Shown here piece by piece: positions 1 through 7,351 of a stretch of DNA of 36,286 nucleotides. A program made the position numbers and the translations under genes. The notes beneath the pieces are model-generated. The model was not told the origin of the DNA and searched no databases. It saw nothing but the letters and a program-made list of their open reading frames with translations. Location of the stretch: contig JAKALA010000043.1 of NCBI GenBank assembly GCA_021813325.1, forward strand, positions 1 to 36,286, given 5' to 3'. Origin of the DNA: a bacterium. GTDB taxonomy: Bacteria > Verrucomicrobiota > Verrucomicrobiia > Limisphaerales > UBA11358. The number at the start of each line of letters is the position of its first letter. Position 1 is the stretch's first letter.

Positions 1-36
1 AGCCGATAGGAGAGAATTATCAGAATCGCTCGTAGC

Positions 37-61
37 TATCATAACTATCAGAATTATGATA
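37..61. repeat. 8-bp inverted repeat with a 9-nt loop near the left edge
   Basis: TATCATAA (37-44) and TTATGATA (54-61) are perfect reverse complements separated by 9 nt. The motif TATCAGAAT inside the loop region also occurs at about 19-26, so the first 60 bases are locally repetitive. It lies inside the reading frame that continues from base 10 into the gene ending at 753, so it may simply be coding sequence with a repetitive Tyr/Asn/His composition. Function unknown. Confidence 0.4.
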
Positions 62-174
62 ACCGTGAGAATTTAGCCAGTGGTGCTACGGGTGACGCTT
101 ACGATGAATACGTCAAAATTGAATCATCAGTCCCGCAGATCATCGCGCCAACAGACGATGACAGTCCACAGTGG

Positions 175-753
175 GTGCAGAATCTGGAACGGGCGGTTGG
201 CGATGCCTTGTTTCCAGTCGCCAAGCTGAAAAACGAGCCGAGAATGTCGGCAAGATTTTTGGGAGCCATCTTTGGCCATCAATGCGCATCCTGTGTCTGG
301 ATGATGGAGGCGATCCAAAAGGAAACTAAAAAGCCAAAAGTTATAGACAAAGCCAAGCTGACCCCGGAACAGATTGAGGCGGGCAAGCAGGTGCTGGACA
401 AATTGGTAAATGAATTTTACCCCGCTGTGCAGAGCCTGGCGCGACGGGCTTTGTCTTCCAGTGTGGATCAGTCTTACGATGATATGCGGGATTTTCTCCA
501 ATCCTTCTCGGCGGCGTTTGCCAGAAAGCCGAACAGCATGGGGGACATCGGAAATTCAGTTTTCCAAATTCATTATTTCATGCTGGTGCACTGGCCGATC
601 ATCTCCCGCATGCGATCGGTCCACCATTTACAACAAGAGTTGGTAAAGATTTTTGGGCCGCATCAGGTGGGCGAATTGAGACGGGTTGAAAAAATCTGCG
701 AACGCATTGGTCTCACCTATCGGAAACCCGGGCGTCCGTTCCAAGTCAGATAA
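175..753 (+). CDS. Hypothetical protein, unrecognised; start uncertain
   Basis: I do not recognise this 192-residue protein. It looks like a real soluble protein: balanced composition, predicted helical, no signal peptide or membrane segment. It has a Cys-x-x-Cys pair (QCASCVW, about residues 36-42) that could bind metal or form a disulfide, and a basic C-terminus (YRKPGRPF). The GTG at 175 is the first conventional start codon, but the same frame stays open back to base 10 after a TAG at 7-9, and that upstream part also reads like protein (acidic and Tyr/Asn-rich). The true start may therefore be an unusual codon such as ATT at 16, just after an AGGAG sequence, or the gene may be a remnant cut at its 5' end. 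It lies next to a recombinase gene and may be cargo of an integrated element. Confidence 0.6.
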   Translation: MQNLERAVGDALFPVAKLKNEPRMSARFLGAIFGHQCASCVWMMEAIQKETKKPKVIDKAKLTPEQIEAGKQVLDKLVNEFYPAVQSLARRALSSSVDQSYDDMRDFLQSFSAAFARKPNSMGDIGNSVFQIHYFMLVHWPIISRMRSVHHLQQELVKIFGPHQVGELRRVEKICERIGLTYRKPGRPFQVR

Positions 754-970
754 TTCCGACACTCTCCTCCCCGCACTGTCGGTATTACTCCCTTCAACTT
801 TTTGGTTCTATTTCTTCCGTTGAAGGCTGTCTCCTTCACCGTTTCCAAGTTTGGCAAATGGCAGCGACTGGAAATGCCATCACCTGCCAACATTGAAACC
901 CGCATGTCGGCCACGATTTACCAGCACTGGCAAAAAAAGAATGCGCGCGGCAAGCTGGTTCCACCATTGA

Positions 971-991
971 CCTTTCCGCCGGACGGAAAGG
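971..991. repeat. Perfect 8-bp hairpin (CCTTTCCG / CGGAAAGG)
   Basis: CCTTTCCG at 971-978 pairs perfectly with CGGAAAGG at 984-991 around the 5-nt loop CCGGA. No T-tract follows on either strand, so it is not a typical intrinsic terminator. It may be a protein-binding site or part of a recombination site. Confidence 0.4.
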
Positions 992-1060
992 TGCGCGCCA
1001 GCGAACCGGCCAGCGCCGGCGGATAACGGATTCCAAAGGGCGATGCCCTTAGGCGCGGGG

Positions 1061-1134
1061 TTTGGGGACGGCGGCAGTCCCCAAAAAAAGACCAAAAGCG
1101 GTTGAGTCGGCAGAGACGCAACCGCCGCTTTTTT
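1061..1134. terminator. Tandem hairpins, likely bidirectional terminator for the recombinase gene
   Basis: Two stems lie back to back. TTTGGGGAC (1061-1069) pairs with GTCCCCAAA (1077-1085), and GCGGTTG (1098-1104) pairs with CAACCGC (1119-1125). The second is followed on the plus strand by six T residues (1129-1134). On the minus strand it is followed by TTTTGGTCTTTTTTT (the A-runs at 1083-1089 and 1094-1097 read in reverse). The recombinase stop codon is at 1139-1141, so the position suits its terminator, while plus-strand transcripts could also end here. Confidence 0.6.
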
Positions 1135-1138
1135 ATTT

Positions 1139-2164
1139 TCAAGCCGCCACGGCGGCCTGCCTCGTGGCCGCCCTCATTTCGTAATCCTCAAGGGACGGCG
1201 CAATGATGATGGCCTTCTTCGCATAGGCGCGGTGAATGGCCTTGCTGTTGTGGCCCAGTGCGGCTTGGGCAAACCGTTCGGGCATCCCGGCCATTTTTGC
1301 CCGTTCCGCCCACGCGTAACGGTAACAATGCAACGTCACGCCCACCACGCCCGCACGGTGACAGCGGCGGCGGAACCGGCTGGCCCGGTCGCTTTCCGAA
1401 AATTGGGACAGGTGCGGAAACAACGGGCCGACCGTCGGCAGTTGTTGCAACACGCGTGCCAATGCCGTGCTGACGGTGAACTGGGCCAGCGAGCCGGTCT
1501 TTTGCCGGAAGTAGGAAATCGTCCGGGTTGTCCAGTCCACGTCCTCGGCCTTGAAGCTCACCGCGTCGGTCTGGGCCGCGCCGGTTTCCCAGAGCAGTTC
1601 CAGATACAGTTTCCACTCGGCGTTTTTCTCCTGTTCCAAAACGCTCTGGTGTTCGTCCTGCGTGATGCCGCGCCGGTCTTTGGGGGTGTATTTGGGCCAG
1701 AGATACGGGGCCACGATGGGGACGGCAATCCAGCCCAAGGTCAGGGCGAAGTTGTGCAGCCGTTTCAAAAAGTTGATCACGGACACCTTGCCTGCTTTGA
1801 ACACGGCCAGGAAATCATCGGCGGTGGTTTCCAGCAGGGTCTTATGGCGCAACCCGTCATAGGACGGCAATTTGAACATGACCGTATAACGCTCGCGGCT
1901 GCTGTCCTTGCCACGGGCTTGCAACTGGTCCATGACCCTCTGCCAGGTGCGGGCCACAAAGGCGGGGTCGCTGGCCGTCAGGTAGGCGCGGGCCAAGTGC
2001 AAGTTCAACACCGGCTGGCGCTGGGCTTCGTTCTTGGCGTTGAGCAGGCTGCGGGCCTCGGTCTCGTCCTTGGTGCGGAGACTGGTTTGCTTGCCGGTCG
2101 CGCTGTCTTGGGTATAGAATACCTCACCGCGCCGGAACAGGGTGTATTTTGTTTTCATGGGCAT
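1139..2164 (-). CDS. Tyrosine recombinase / phage-type integrase with altered active site
   Basis: A 341-residue site-specific recombinase that would cut and rejoin DNA through a covalent tyrosine link. The N-terminal part (about 50-150) fits a SAM-like core-binding domain and the rest is the catalytic domain. Visible catalytic features are the beta-hairpin lysine (QKTG, K223), HxxR (H279-C-Y-R282), LGH (H305) and the nucleophile tyrosine Y314 in HRAYAKK. The first catalytic arginine, normally in a TGxRxxE motif, is missing: the site reads ETGAAQTDA (194-201). The C-terminus is normal length, so this is not a truncation. ATG codons at 2164 and 2158 are both possible starts, and a perfect palindrome covers the first. 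It points toward the hairpin-rich spacer and the hypothetical gene at the left end, suggesting the edge of an integrated element. The family call is secure; activity is uncertain. Confidence 0.88.
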   Translation of the reverse strand: MPMKTKYTLFRRGEVFYTQDSATGKQTSLRTKDETEARSLLNAKNEAQRQPVLNLHLARAYLTASDPAFVARTWQRVMDQLQARGKDSSRERYTVMFKLPSYDGLRHKTLLETTADDFLAVFKAGKVSVINFLKRLHNFALTLGWIAVPIVAPYLWPKYTPKDRRGITQDEHQSVLEQEKNAEWKLYLELLWETGAAQTDAVSFKAEDVDWTTRTISYFRQKTGSLAQFTVSTALARVLQQLPTVGPLFPHLSQFSESDRASRFRRRCHRAGVVGVTLHCYRYAWAERAKMAGMPERFAQAALGHNSKAIHRAYAKKAIIIAPSLEDYEMRAATRQAAVAA

Positions 2165-2181
2165 GATGCTGAATCATGCCC
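2159..2181. promoter_or_regulatory. Perfect 9-bp palindrome over the recombinase start
   Basis: GGGCATGAT (2159-2167) and ATCATGCCC (2173-2181) are perfect reverse complements around a 5-nt spacer. The element contains the first ATG of the recombinase (2162-2164) and ends immediately before its second in-frame ATG (2156-2158). It could be an operator for an autoregulator or excisionase, or an RNA hairpin that hides the ribosome entry site. No strong Shine-Dalgarno sequence was seen at this start. Confidence 0.5.
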
Positions 2182-2388
2182 CAGAACCGTCGCGACACGT
2201 TAGGGTGTCGTGGGCGGGTTTCAGCGGAGTTCTGGCCAGATAGTGGCGGATTGCGTTTCAACCCGTCACCCGGCTGGCAGTTCCACTGACAGTGGCCGTC
2301 CACGCGTTCAAGAAACCATTTATTTATGCGGGTTTTATCAGCTTGAACACAGATGGACGCGAATAAACACGAATTTTCACGCCGTGGC
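2165..2388. other. Intergenic region upstream of the recombinase
   Basis: No gene was seen. Besides the palindrome at its left edge it holds a second inverted repeat, CGACAC (2193-2198) with GTGTCG (2205-2210), and a short repeat-like segment at 2347-2380. The promoter of the recombinase should lie here, but I could not pick a convincing -35/-10 pair. Confidence 0.4.
2347..2380. repeat. Dispersed-repeat-like segment (ACACAGATGGACGCGAAT...)
   Basis: This 34-base segment resembles a family of short sequences, built from 'ACACAGATGGACACGAATAAACACG'-like units, that I recall as scattered through intergenic regions of Verrucomicrobiota and related genomes. Only one copy is visible in this window, so repetitiveness cannot be shown here. 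It ends 8 bases from the stop codon of the acyl-carrier-like gene. Confidence 0.35.
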
Positions 2389-3087
2389 TTAACCCAACCC
2401 GAGATCCTTTACAAAGTTGGCCTCCTCGCTGAAGTCCGGCTGGCAACCCAGCACTTCGACGATGATTTCACGCACACGAACGGCAATCTGCGCTCGCGTC
2501 CAGCCCGGAACGCCGGCCAGGGCGAGATCCGCCTTGTGGGTCATTATCCAACGGGCCAGATCGCCCGCGGTCTGCAAACCGGCGGGAAATTCTTTACAAA
2601 GCGGTTTGGTCAGACGCAGACCGATACCACCAGCCAGCAGCGCCACAAGCATAAAAACCCAAATGATAACAGAGCTTAAAATCTGTCGCGCGGCTAAAGC
2701 GCCCCAAAGACCAATCAACAAGGCCCCCGCCAACACTGCAATATTGACCCATTTTGGCCGAACCAACGCCGGTGGTTTTTTGACAGCTAAATCTGCGGTG
2801 ATTTTCTCCAGGTGAAGCTTCCGTTGTTCGCGGCTGAACAGCATCGTCAAGTTTGTGGCGGGAGTTATTTCAGAACGTTTCCATCGACTTTGCTGAAGCA
2901 ATGATTTTCGGAACAAGTTGAAAGCACGTTGGGTCAGGCAAACCGTCCCGGCAGTGATAGCGACTTTGCTTTGAATCAATTCAATCAATTGACGTGGCGT
3001 AAGAACTTTTGCTGCTTCGGCATCCTCAATTTGAATATCGAAGGCTTCCTCCACCGCCATTATGATTTCAACGCCATCCAGTCCCAT
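2389..3087 (-). CDS. Membrane protein with split (circularly permuted) acyl-carrier-protein-like ends
   Basis: A 232-residue protein. The N-terminus (MGLDGVEIIMAVEEAF onward, 1-45) matches helices II-III of an acyl carrier protein starting exactly at the phosphopantetheine site; the serine position is Gly2 (normal DSLD reads MGLD). A linker follows, then two membrane helices (about 123-170). The C-terminus (about 197-232) matches the missing ACP helix I and loop and ends in NFVKDLGLG, again at the attachment site. The two ends together would rebuild one ACP fold, but without the serine that carries the cofactor. I chose the ATG at 3087 because the open frame further upstream overlaps the pump gene and has no ACP character. 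The gene begins 32 bases after the RND pump stop and is probably cotranscribed with it. Databases may call the family simply 'acyl carrier protein'. The role is unknown; a docking or scaffold function at the membrane is a guess. Confidence 0.72.
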   Translation of the reverse strand: MGLDGVEIIMAVEEAFDIQIEDAEAAKVLTPRQLIELIQSKVAITAGTVCLTQRAFNLFRKSLLQQSRWKRSEITPATNLTMLFSREQRKLHLEKITADLAVKKPPALVRPKWVNIAVLAGALLIGLWGALAARQILSSVIIWVFMLVALLAGGIGLRLTKPLCKEFPAGLQTAGDLARWIMTHKADLALAGVPGWTRAQIAVRVREIIVEVLGCQPDFSEEANFVKDLGLG

Positions 3088-3119
3088 GCCAAGATTTGTT
3101 GCATTAAAACGCGGCGCGG

Positions 3120-6100
3120 TCAAGGCCGCACGGGTTGCGGTTTGAACCACTGCTGGAGCCGTTCCAAGTAAAGATAAACCACCGGCGTCAGGTAAAGCGT
3201 CAGACATTGCGAAACGACCAGTCCGCCCACCACCGCCAGGCCCAGCGCCTTGCGCGATTCGCCACCGGCGCCCAGTCCCAAGGCGATTGGCAGCGTGGCC
3301 ATGAGCGCGCACATCGTCGTCATCATGATCGGCCGGAACCGCAACAGGCAACCCTGCTGAATCGCCTCGGCGGCGGTTTTGCCGCCGCGCCGGGCGTCGA
3401 TGGCAAAGTCGATCATCATGATGGCGTTTTTCTTCACGATGCCCACCAGCATGATGAGGCCGACGAAGCCATAAATGTTCAGGTCGAGTTTAAAGAGCAT
3501 CAGCGTGATCAAGGCTCCAAAACCCGCCGAGGGCAGGCCGGAGAGAATGGTGATCGGATGGATGAAACTTTCATACAAAATCCCCAGGATGATGTAGATC
3601 ACGATGATCGACACCAGGAGCAGCACCAACAATCCTTGCGAAGAGGCCTGAAACACCTGCGCCGAGCCTTGGAAATTGCCGGTGATGGACGCGGGCAGGT
3701 GCATGTTGGCTTCGATTTCTTTGACTTTCTCTACCGCCGTGCCCAGTGACACGCCCGGGGCGAGGTTGAAGGAAATCGTCGTGGCCGGCAGTTGGCCCAC
3801 GTGGGTGATGCTCGTTGGCCCAAGATTCCGGGTCAACTTCGCCACGGCGCTCAACGGCACCAGGATGCTGGCGCCATTGGTTTCGGTCTTGGAACTGGTG
3901 AGGTAAAGCTGCGACAACGCCGCGGGATTTAGCTGATATTGCGGCTCGACTTCAAACACCACCCAGTATTCGGCCACATCGCCATAAATGGTGGAGGCCT
4001 GCCGGGAGCCGTAGGCGTCATAAAGCGCATTTTCGATTTGCGCGGGCGTGACGCCCAGCGCGGCCGCCTTGTCGCGATCGATTTCCACGTTCACCTGCGG
4101 ACTGGCGATCTGCAAATCTGTGGTCACGTCTTGAAACTCGGGCTGTTCGGAAAGTTTTTGAACCAGCTTCGGCGTCCATGCGAACAGTTCCTTGGTGTCG
4201 GTGTCCTGCAGACTGTATTGATACAGCGCCTTGGTCAAATTGCCGCCGATGCGGATCAGCGGGGGATTTTGCATGAAAACATTGATGCCGGGCAATTGTG
4301 ACAGTTTTTTGCGCAATTCCTGAATGATGCCATTGGCGTCCAAGGCGCGCTCGGAGCGATCCTTCAGGTGCATGAACATGCGCCCCTGATTCAAGGTGGC
4401 CGAAGGGCCGCCCGCGCCCACGGCGGACATGAAGCCTTCAATGTTGGGATCGGCGGCGACGATTTTCGCGGCTTCCATCTGATGCCTGCGCATGGCGTCG
4501 AATGAAATGTCCTGCGACGCTTCGGTGATGGCGAAAATCTGGCCCGTGTCTTCATCCGGGAAGAAACCTTTGGGAACCACTTTGAACAGATACAGCGTCA
4601 CCGCGAAAATCACCAACGACACCACCAGTGTGGCTCGCTGATGCCGCATCACCACTTTCAGACTGCGTTCGTAGCCGCCCAGCAGACCGTCAAAGAAGCG
4701 CTCAAAGAAATTGTAAATCCGCCCGTGCCGGCGGCCCTGTTGCGCGCGGATGAACCGGCTGCACATCATCGGCGTCAGCGACAAGGACACAAACCCCGAC
4801 ACCAGCACCGCCACCACGATGGTCACGGCGAATTCATGGAGCAGGCGTCCCAGCAATCCGCTCATGAACAGGACCGGAATGAACACGGCCGACAACGACA
4901 GCGTCATGGAAACAATCGTGAAGCCGATTTCCCGCGACCCTTTCAGCGCCGCCTGCATGGGCGGCTCGCCCATTTCAATGTGCCGCACGATGTTTTCCAG
5001 CATCACGATGGCGTCGTCCACCACGAAGCCGACGCACAACGTCAGCGACATGAGCGATAGATTATCGAGGCTGTAGCCCAGCAAAGCCATGGCCGCGAAG
5101 GTGCCGATGATGGACATGGGCAACGCCAGGCTCGGAATGAGCGTGGCCGACAGGTTCCGCAAAAACATGAAAATAACCATGACCACCAGCGCCACGGTCA
5201 ACAACAGGGTGTGGGTCACGTCGGCGACGGATTTGCGGATGGATTGCGACCGGTCAAACACGATGTCCAGATGGACGGCCGCGGGCATCTTTTCCCGGAA
5301 TTGCGGCAGCAGCTTTTGAATCCGGTCCACCACCTCCACGGTGTTGGCGCCCGGCTGGCGCTGCACGGCCAGCACCACGGCGCGCACGTTGTTATACCAG
5401 GCGGCGACCTTGTCGTTTTGCACGCTGTCCGTCACATGGCCCAGTTCCTCCAGGCGCACCGGGTTGCCGTTGCGATACGCCACGATCATGGGGCGGAAAT
5501 CCGCGGCCTTTGCCAATTGCCCGTTGGCCTGCACGGTGAACGCCTGATGCCGGCCATACAGCGTGCCCAAGGGCTGATTCACATTGCCCGCTTCAACGGC
5601 CTTTTCCACCTCATCAATTCCCAGCCCATACGCCGCGAGCTTGTTGGGATCCACCTGCACGCGGACGGCATATTGCTGCGAGCCGTAAACGCTGACCTGC
5701 GCGACGCCGTTGATCTGGGAAATCTGCTGCGCCAAAATATTTTCCGCGTAGTTGTCCACCTCCGAGAGCGGCAGCGTCGGCGACGACATGGCGATGTAAA
5801 GCACCGGCGAATCGGCCGGGTTGACTTTGCTGTAGGTCGGCGGCGCCGGCATGTTCGGCGGCAGTTGCCGCGAGGCCTTGGTGATGGCGGCCTGCACATC
5901 CGCCGCCGCCGCGTCAATGTTCCGGTCCAGGGAAAATTGAATCGTGATGCCCGCGCTGCCTTGCGCGCTGACCGAGGACATGGAATCCACGCCGGCAATC
6001 GTGGAGAACTGTTTTTCCAGCGGCGTCGCCACGGCGGAGGCCATGACGGACGGGCTGGCGCCGGGCAGGCTGGCGGAAACCTGGATGGTGGGATAATCCA

Positions 6101-6218
6101 CGCTGGGCAGGTCGCTCACCGGCAGCTCGTGAAAGCCGACCAGGCCGAACAGCAAGATGCCGAACATGACCAGCGTGGTCATCACCGGCCGGCGAATGAA
6201 AAGTTCCGGAACGCTCAT
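3120..6218 (-). CDS. RND-family efflux pump inner-membrane transporter (HAE1 / AcrB-MdtB-like)
   Basis: A 1032-residue proton-driven exporter of the resistance-nodulation-division superfamily, close to the usual length of AcrB (about 1050). The N-terminus (MSVPELFIRRPVMTTLVMFG) is the typical first membrane helix, followed by a large periplasmic porter loop, a block of helices, a second loop and a second block of helices. The proton-relay aspartates sit in helix 4 as D401-D402 in FVVDDAIVMLEN, equivalent to D407/D408 of AcrB. Its start overlaps the stop of the membrane-fusion protein gene by 4 bases (ATGA), a sign of translational coupling. The sequence is closer in style to MdtB/MdtC multidrug pumps than to metal exporters, but the substrate cannot be read from it. 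No TolC-type outer-membrane gene is present in the window, so the channel must be encoded elsewhere. Confidence 0.95.
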   Translation of the reverse strand: MSVPELFIRRPVMTTLVMFGILLFGLVGFHELPVSDLPSVDYPTIQVSASLPGASPSVMASAVATPLEKQFSTIAGVDSMSSVSAQGSAGITIQFSLDRNIDAAAADVQAAITKASRQLPPNMPAPPTYSKVNPADSPVLYIAMSSPTLPLSEVDNYAENILAQQISQINGVAQVSVYGSQQYAVRVQVDPNKLAAYGLGIDEVEKAVEAGNVNQPLGTLYGRHQAFTVQANGQLAKAADFRPMIVAYRNGNPVRLEELGHVTDSVQNDKVAAWYNNVRAVVLAVQRQPGANTVEVVDRIQKLLPQFREKMPAAVHLDIVFDRSQSIRKSVADVTHTLLLTVALVVMVIFMFLRNLSATLIPSLALPMSIIGTFAAMALLGYSLDNLSLMSLTLCVGFVVDDAIVMLENIVRHIEMGEPPMQAALKGSREIGFTIVSMTLSLSAVFIPVLFMSGLLGRLLHEFAVTIVVAVLVSGFVSLSLTPMMCSRFIRAQQGRRHGRIYNFFERFFDGLLGGYERSLKVVMRHQRATLVVSLVIFAVTLYLFKVVPKGFFPDEDTGQIFAITEASQDISFDAMRRHQMEAAKIVAADPNIEGFMSAVGAGGPSATLNQGRMFMHLKDRSERALDANGIIQELRKKLSQLPGINVFMQNPPLIRIGGNLTKALYQYSLQDTDTKELFAWTPKLVQKLSEQPEFQDVTTDLQIASPQVNVEIDRDKAAALGVTPAQIENALYDAYGSRQASTIYGDVAEYWVVFEVEPQYQLNPAALSQLYLTSSKTETNGASILVPLSAVAKLTRNLGPTSITHVGQLPATTISFNLAPGVSLGTAVEKVKEIEANMHLPASITGNFQGSAQVFQASSQGLLVLLLVSIIVIYIILGILYESFIHPITILSGLPSAGFGALITLMLFKLDLNIYGFVGLIMLVGIVKKNAIMMIDFAIDARRGGKTAAEAIQQGCLLRFRPIMMTTMCALMATLPIALGLGAGGESRKALGLAVVGGLVVSQCLTLYLTPVVYLYLERLQQWFKPQPVRP

Positions 6219-7330
6219 GGCGCGGGCGTCGCTGCGGCGGCCTTGGCTTCCACGGTCGCGCCCGGGGCCAGCCGCAACTGGCCGTCGGTCACCACGACTT
6301 CGCCGGGTTTTAAACCGGAGTTGACGACCACCCAGTCCTCGTGATTGACGCCTGCGGTCACCGGTCTTTCCTCCACCGTTTTATCCGCCTTCACCACGTA
6401 AACAAACGTGCCGTTTTGCCCGGTCTGCAACGCCTGGGACGGCACTACCACCGCGTTGGTCAGGTCGTTGAGCGTCACGCCCACCCGCACGAATTGTCCG
6501 GGCCAGAGCTGGCCATCGGCGTTGGCAAAGGTGGCTTTCAGCTCGATGGTGCCGGTGCTTTCATCGACCGCGTTGTCGATGAAGGTCAATTTGCCCCGCG
6601 GCGGCTCGCCGGACAGATTTTCAAAACTCGCGGTCACGGCCAGTTGATGGGTGCGCATTTCCTCGCGGATTTCCGGCAGATATTTTTCCGGCACGGCAAA
6701 GGTGACATAGATGGGATGAATCTGGTTGATGGTCAGGAGCACGTCGTCGGGCGATTTCACGACGTTGCCCGCATGAAACAACAAACTGCCCGTGCGCCCG
6801 TCGATCGGCGAACGGATGTCGGTGTATTGCAGATTCAACTCGGCGTTGGTCACGGCGGCGCGGTCGGCGGCAATGGTGCCGTTCAGCCCGTCCACCGCCG
6901 CCCGGCTGGTGTCGTATTGATCCTGGGAGATGAGGCTCTGGGCGAACAATTTCTCGTCGCGTCCGAACTGGATTTTGACATTTTCCAACTGGGCCAGATC
7001 GCGCTGCAAATTGGCCTGGGCCTGTTCCAGGGCCGCCTGGGTCGGGCGCGGGTCCAGCGTAAACAAGGAATCGCCCCGTTTCACTTCCCGCCCTTCCTCA
7101 AAATTGACCGCGCTGATGATGCCGCCCACCTGCGGGCGAATTTTCACGGAGGAAACCGGCTCCACATGGCCCACCGGCGCCGGATCGATCAACACCGGAA
7201 TGGTTTTCTCCGCCACCACCGCGGTCAGGACGGGCGCGGGCGGTTTCGCGGTGGTGATGTTGGCGGGCGAACACCCGGCAATTGCAACCCACAGGAGAAC
7301 GGTCAAGGCGAGGAGTAAGATTTGTTTCAC
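6215..7330 (-). CDS. RND efflux periplasmic adaptor (membrane-fusion protein), lipoprotein
   Basis: A 371-residue adaptor linking the RND pump to an outer-membrane channel. The N-terminus is a lipoprotein signal (MKQILLLALTVLLWVAIAGC) with the acylated cysteine at residue 20. Domains in order are: lipoyl/barrel-sandwich half (about 55-95, KIRPQVGGIISAVNFEEGREV), a helical hairpin (about 98-150), the second lipoyl half (DIRSPIDGRTGSLLFHAGNVV), a beta-barrel (about 200-285) and a membrane-proximal domain ending in a Pro/Ala-rich tail. This is the standard HlyD/AcrA layout and length. It lies 21 bases downstream of the TetR gene and overlaps the pump gene by 4 bases, so the three form an operon probably controlled by TetR. 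Confidence 0.93.
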   Translation of the reverse strand: MKQILLLALTVLLWVAIAGCSPANITTAKPPAPVLTAVVAEKTIPVLIDPAPVGHVEPVSSVKIRPQVGGIISAVNFEEGREVKRGDSLFTLDPRPTQAALEQAQANLQRDLAQLENVKIQFGRDEKLFAQSLISQDQYDTSRAAVDGLNGTIAADRAAVTNAELNLQYTDIRSPIDGRTGSLLFHAGNVVKSPDDVLLTINQIHPIYVTFAVPEKYLPEIREEMRTHQLAVTASFENLSGEPPRGKLTFIDNAVDESTGTIELKATFANADGQLWPGQFVRVGVTLNDLTNAVVVPSQALQTGQNGTFVYVVKADKTVEERPVTAGVNHEDWVVVNSGLKPGEVVVTDGQLRLAPGATVEAKAAAATPAP

Positions 7331-7351
7331 GGGCGGCTTTCTAGGCGTGGC

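Larger units (their letters stand above)
754..1138. other. Gene-poor, hairpin-rich spacer between the hypothetical gene and the recombinase
   Basis: No convincing gene was found; the short open frames here have no recognisable protein character. Several inverted repeats lie in it: CCGACA/TGTCGG (756-761 and 777-782) just after the upstream stop codon, a perfect 8-bp stem at 971-991, a perfect 9-bp stem at 1061-1085, and a terminator-like stem at 1098-1125. The first may end transcription of the upstream gene. The others lie beyond the 3' end of the recombinase gene and could be terminators or recombination-site structure. Confidence 0.5.

Noticed and set aside
802-1026. Small plus-strand open frame (74 codons) in the hairpin-rich spacer
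   Set aside because: No ribosome-binding site or recognisable motif, and it crosses a perfect hairpin; better read as non-coding.
1232-2203. Plus-strand open frame of 323 codons opposite the recombinase
   Set aside because: The recombinase catalytic residues are on the minus strand; the plus frame has no protein character.
754-2210. Integron hypothesis (recombinase plus attC-like sites)
   Set aside because: GTTAG-type sequence near 2199 does not complete a GTTRRRY core, there is no cassette array, and the recombinase shows no IntI-specific features.
3088-3351. Longer version of the ACP-like protein starting at 3351
   Set aside because: The extra 88 codons lie almost wholly inside the pump gene, read as Asp/His/Gly/Arg-rich shadow sequence and do not supply ACP helix I.
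5211-6344. Long plus-strand open frame (377 codons) opposite the RND pump
   Set aside because: It is the antisense shadow of a clear RND gene, is His/Arg/Gly-rich and has no domain or start signal.
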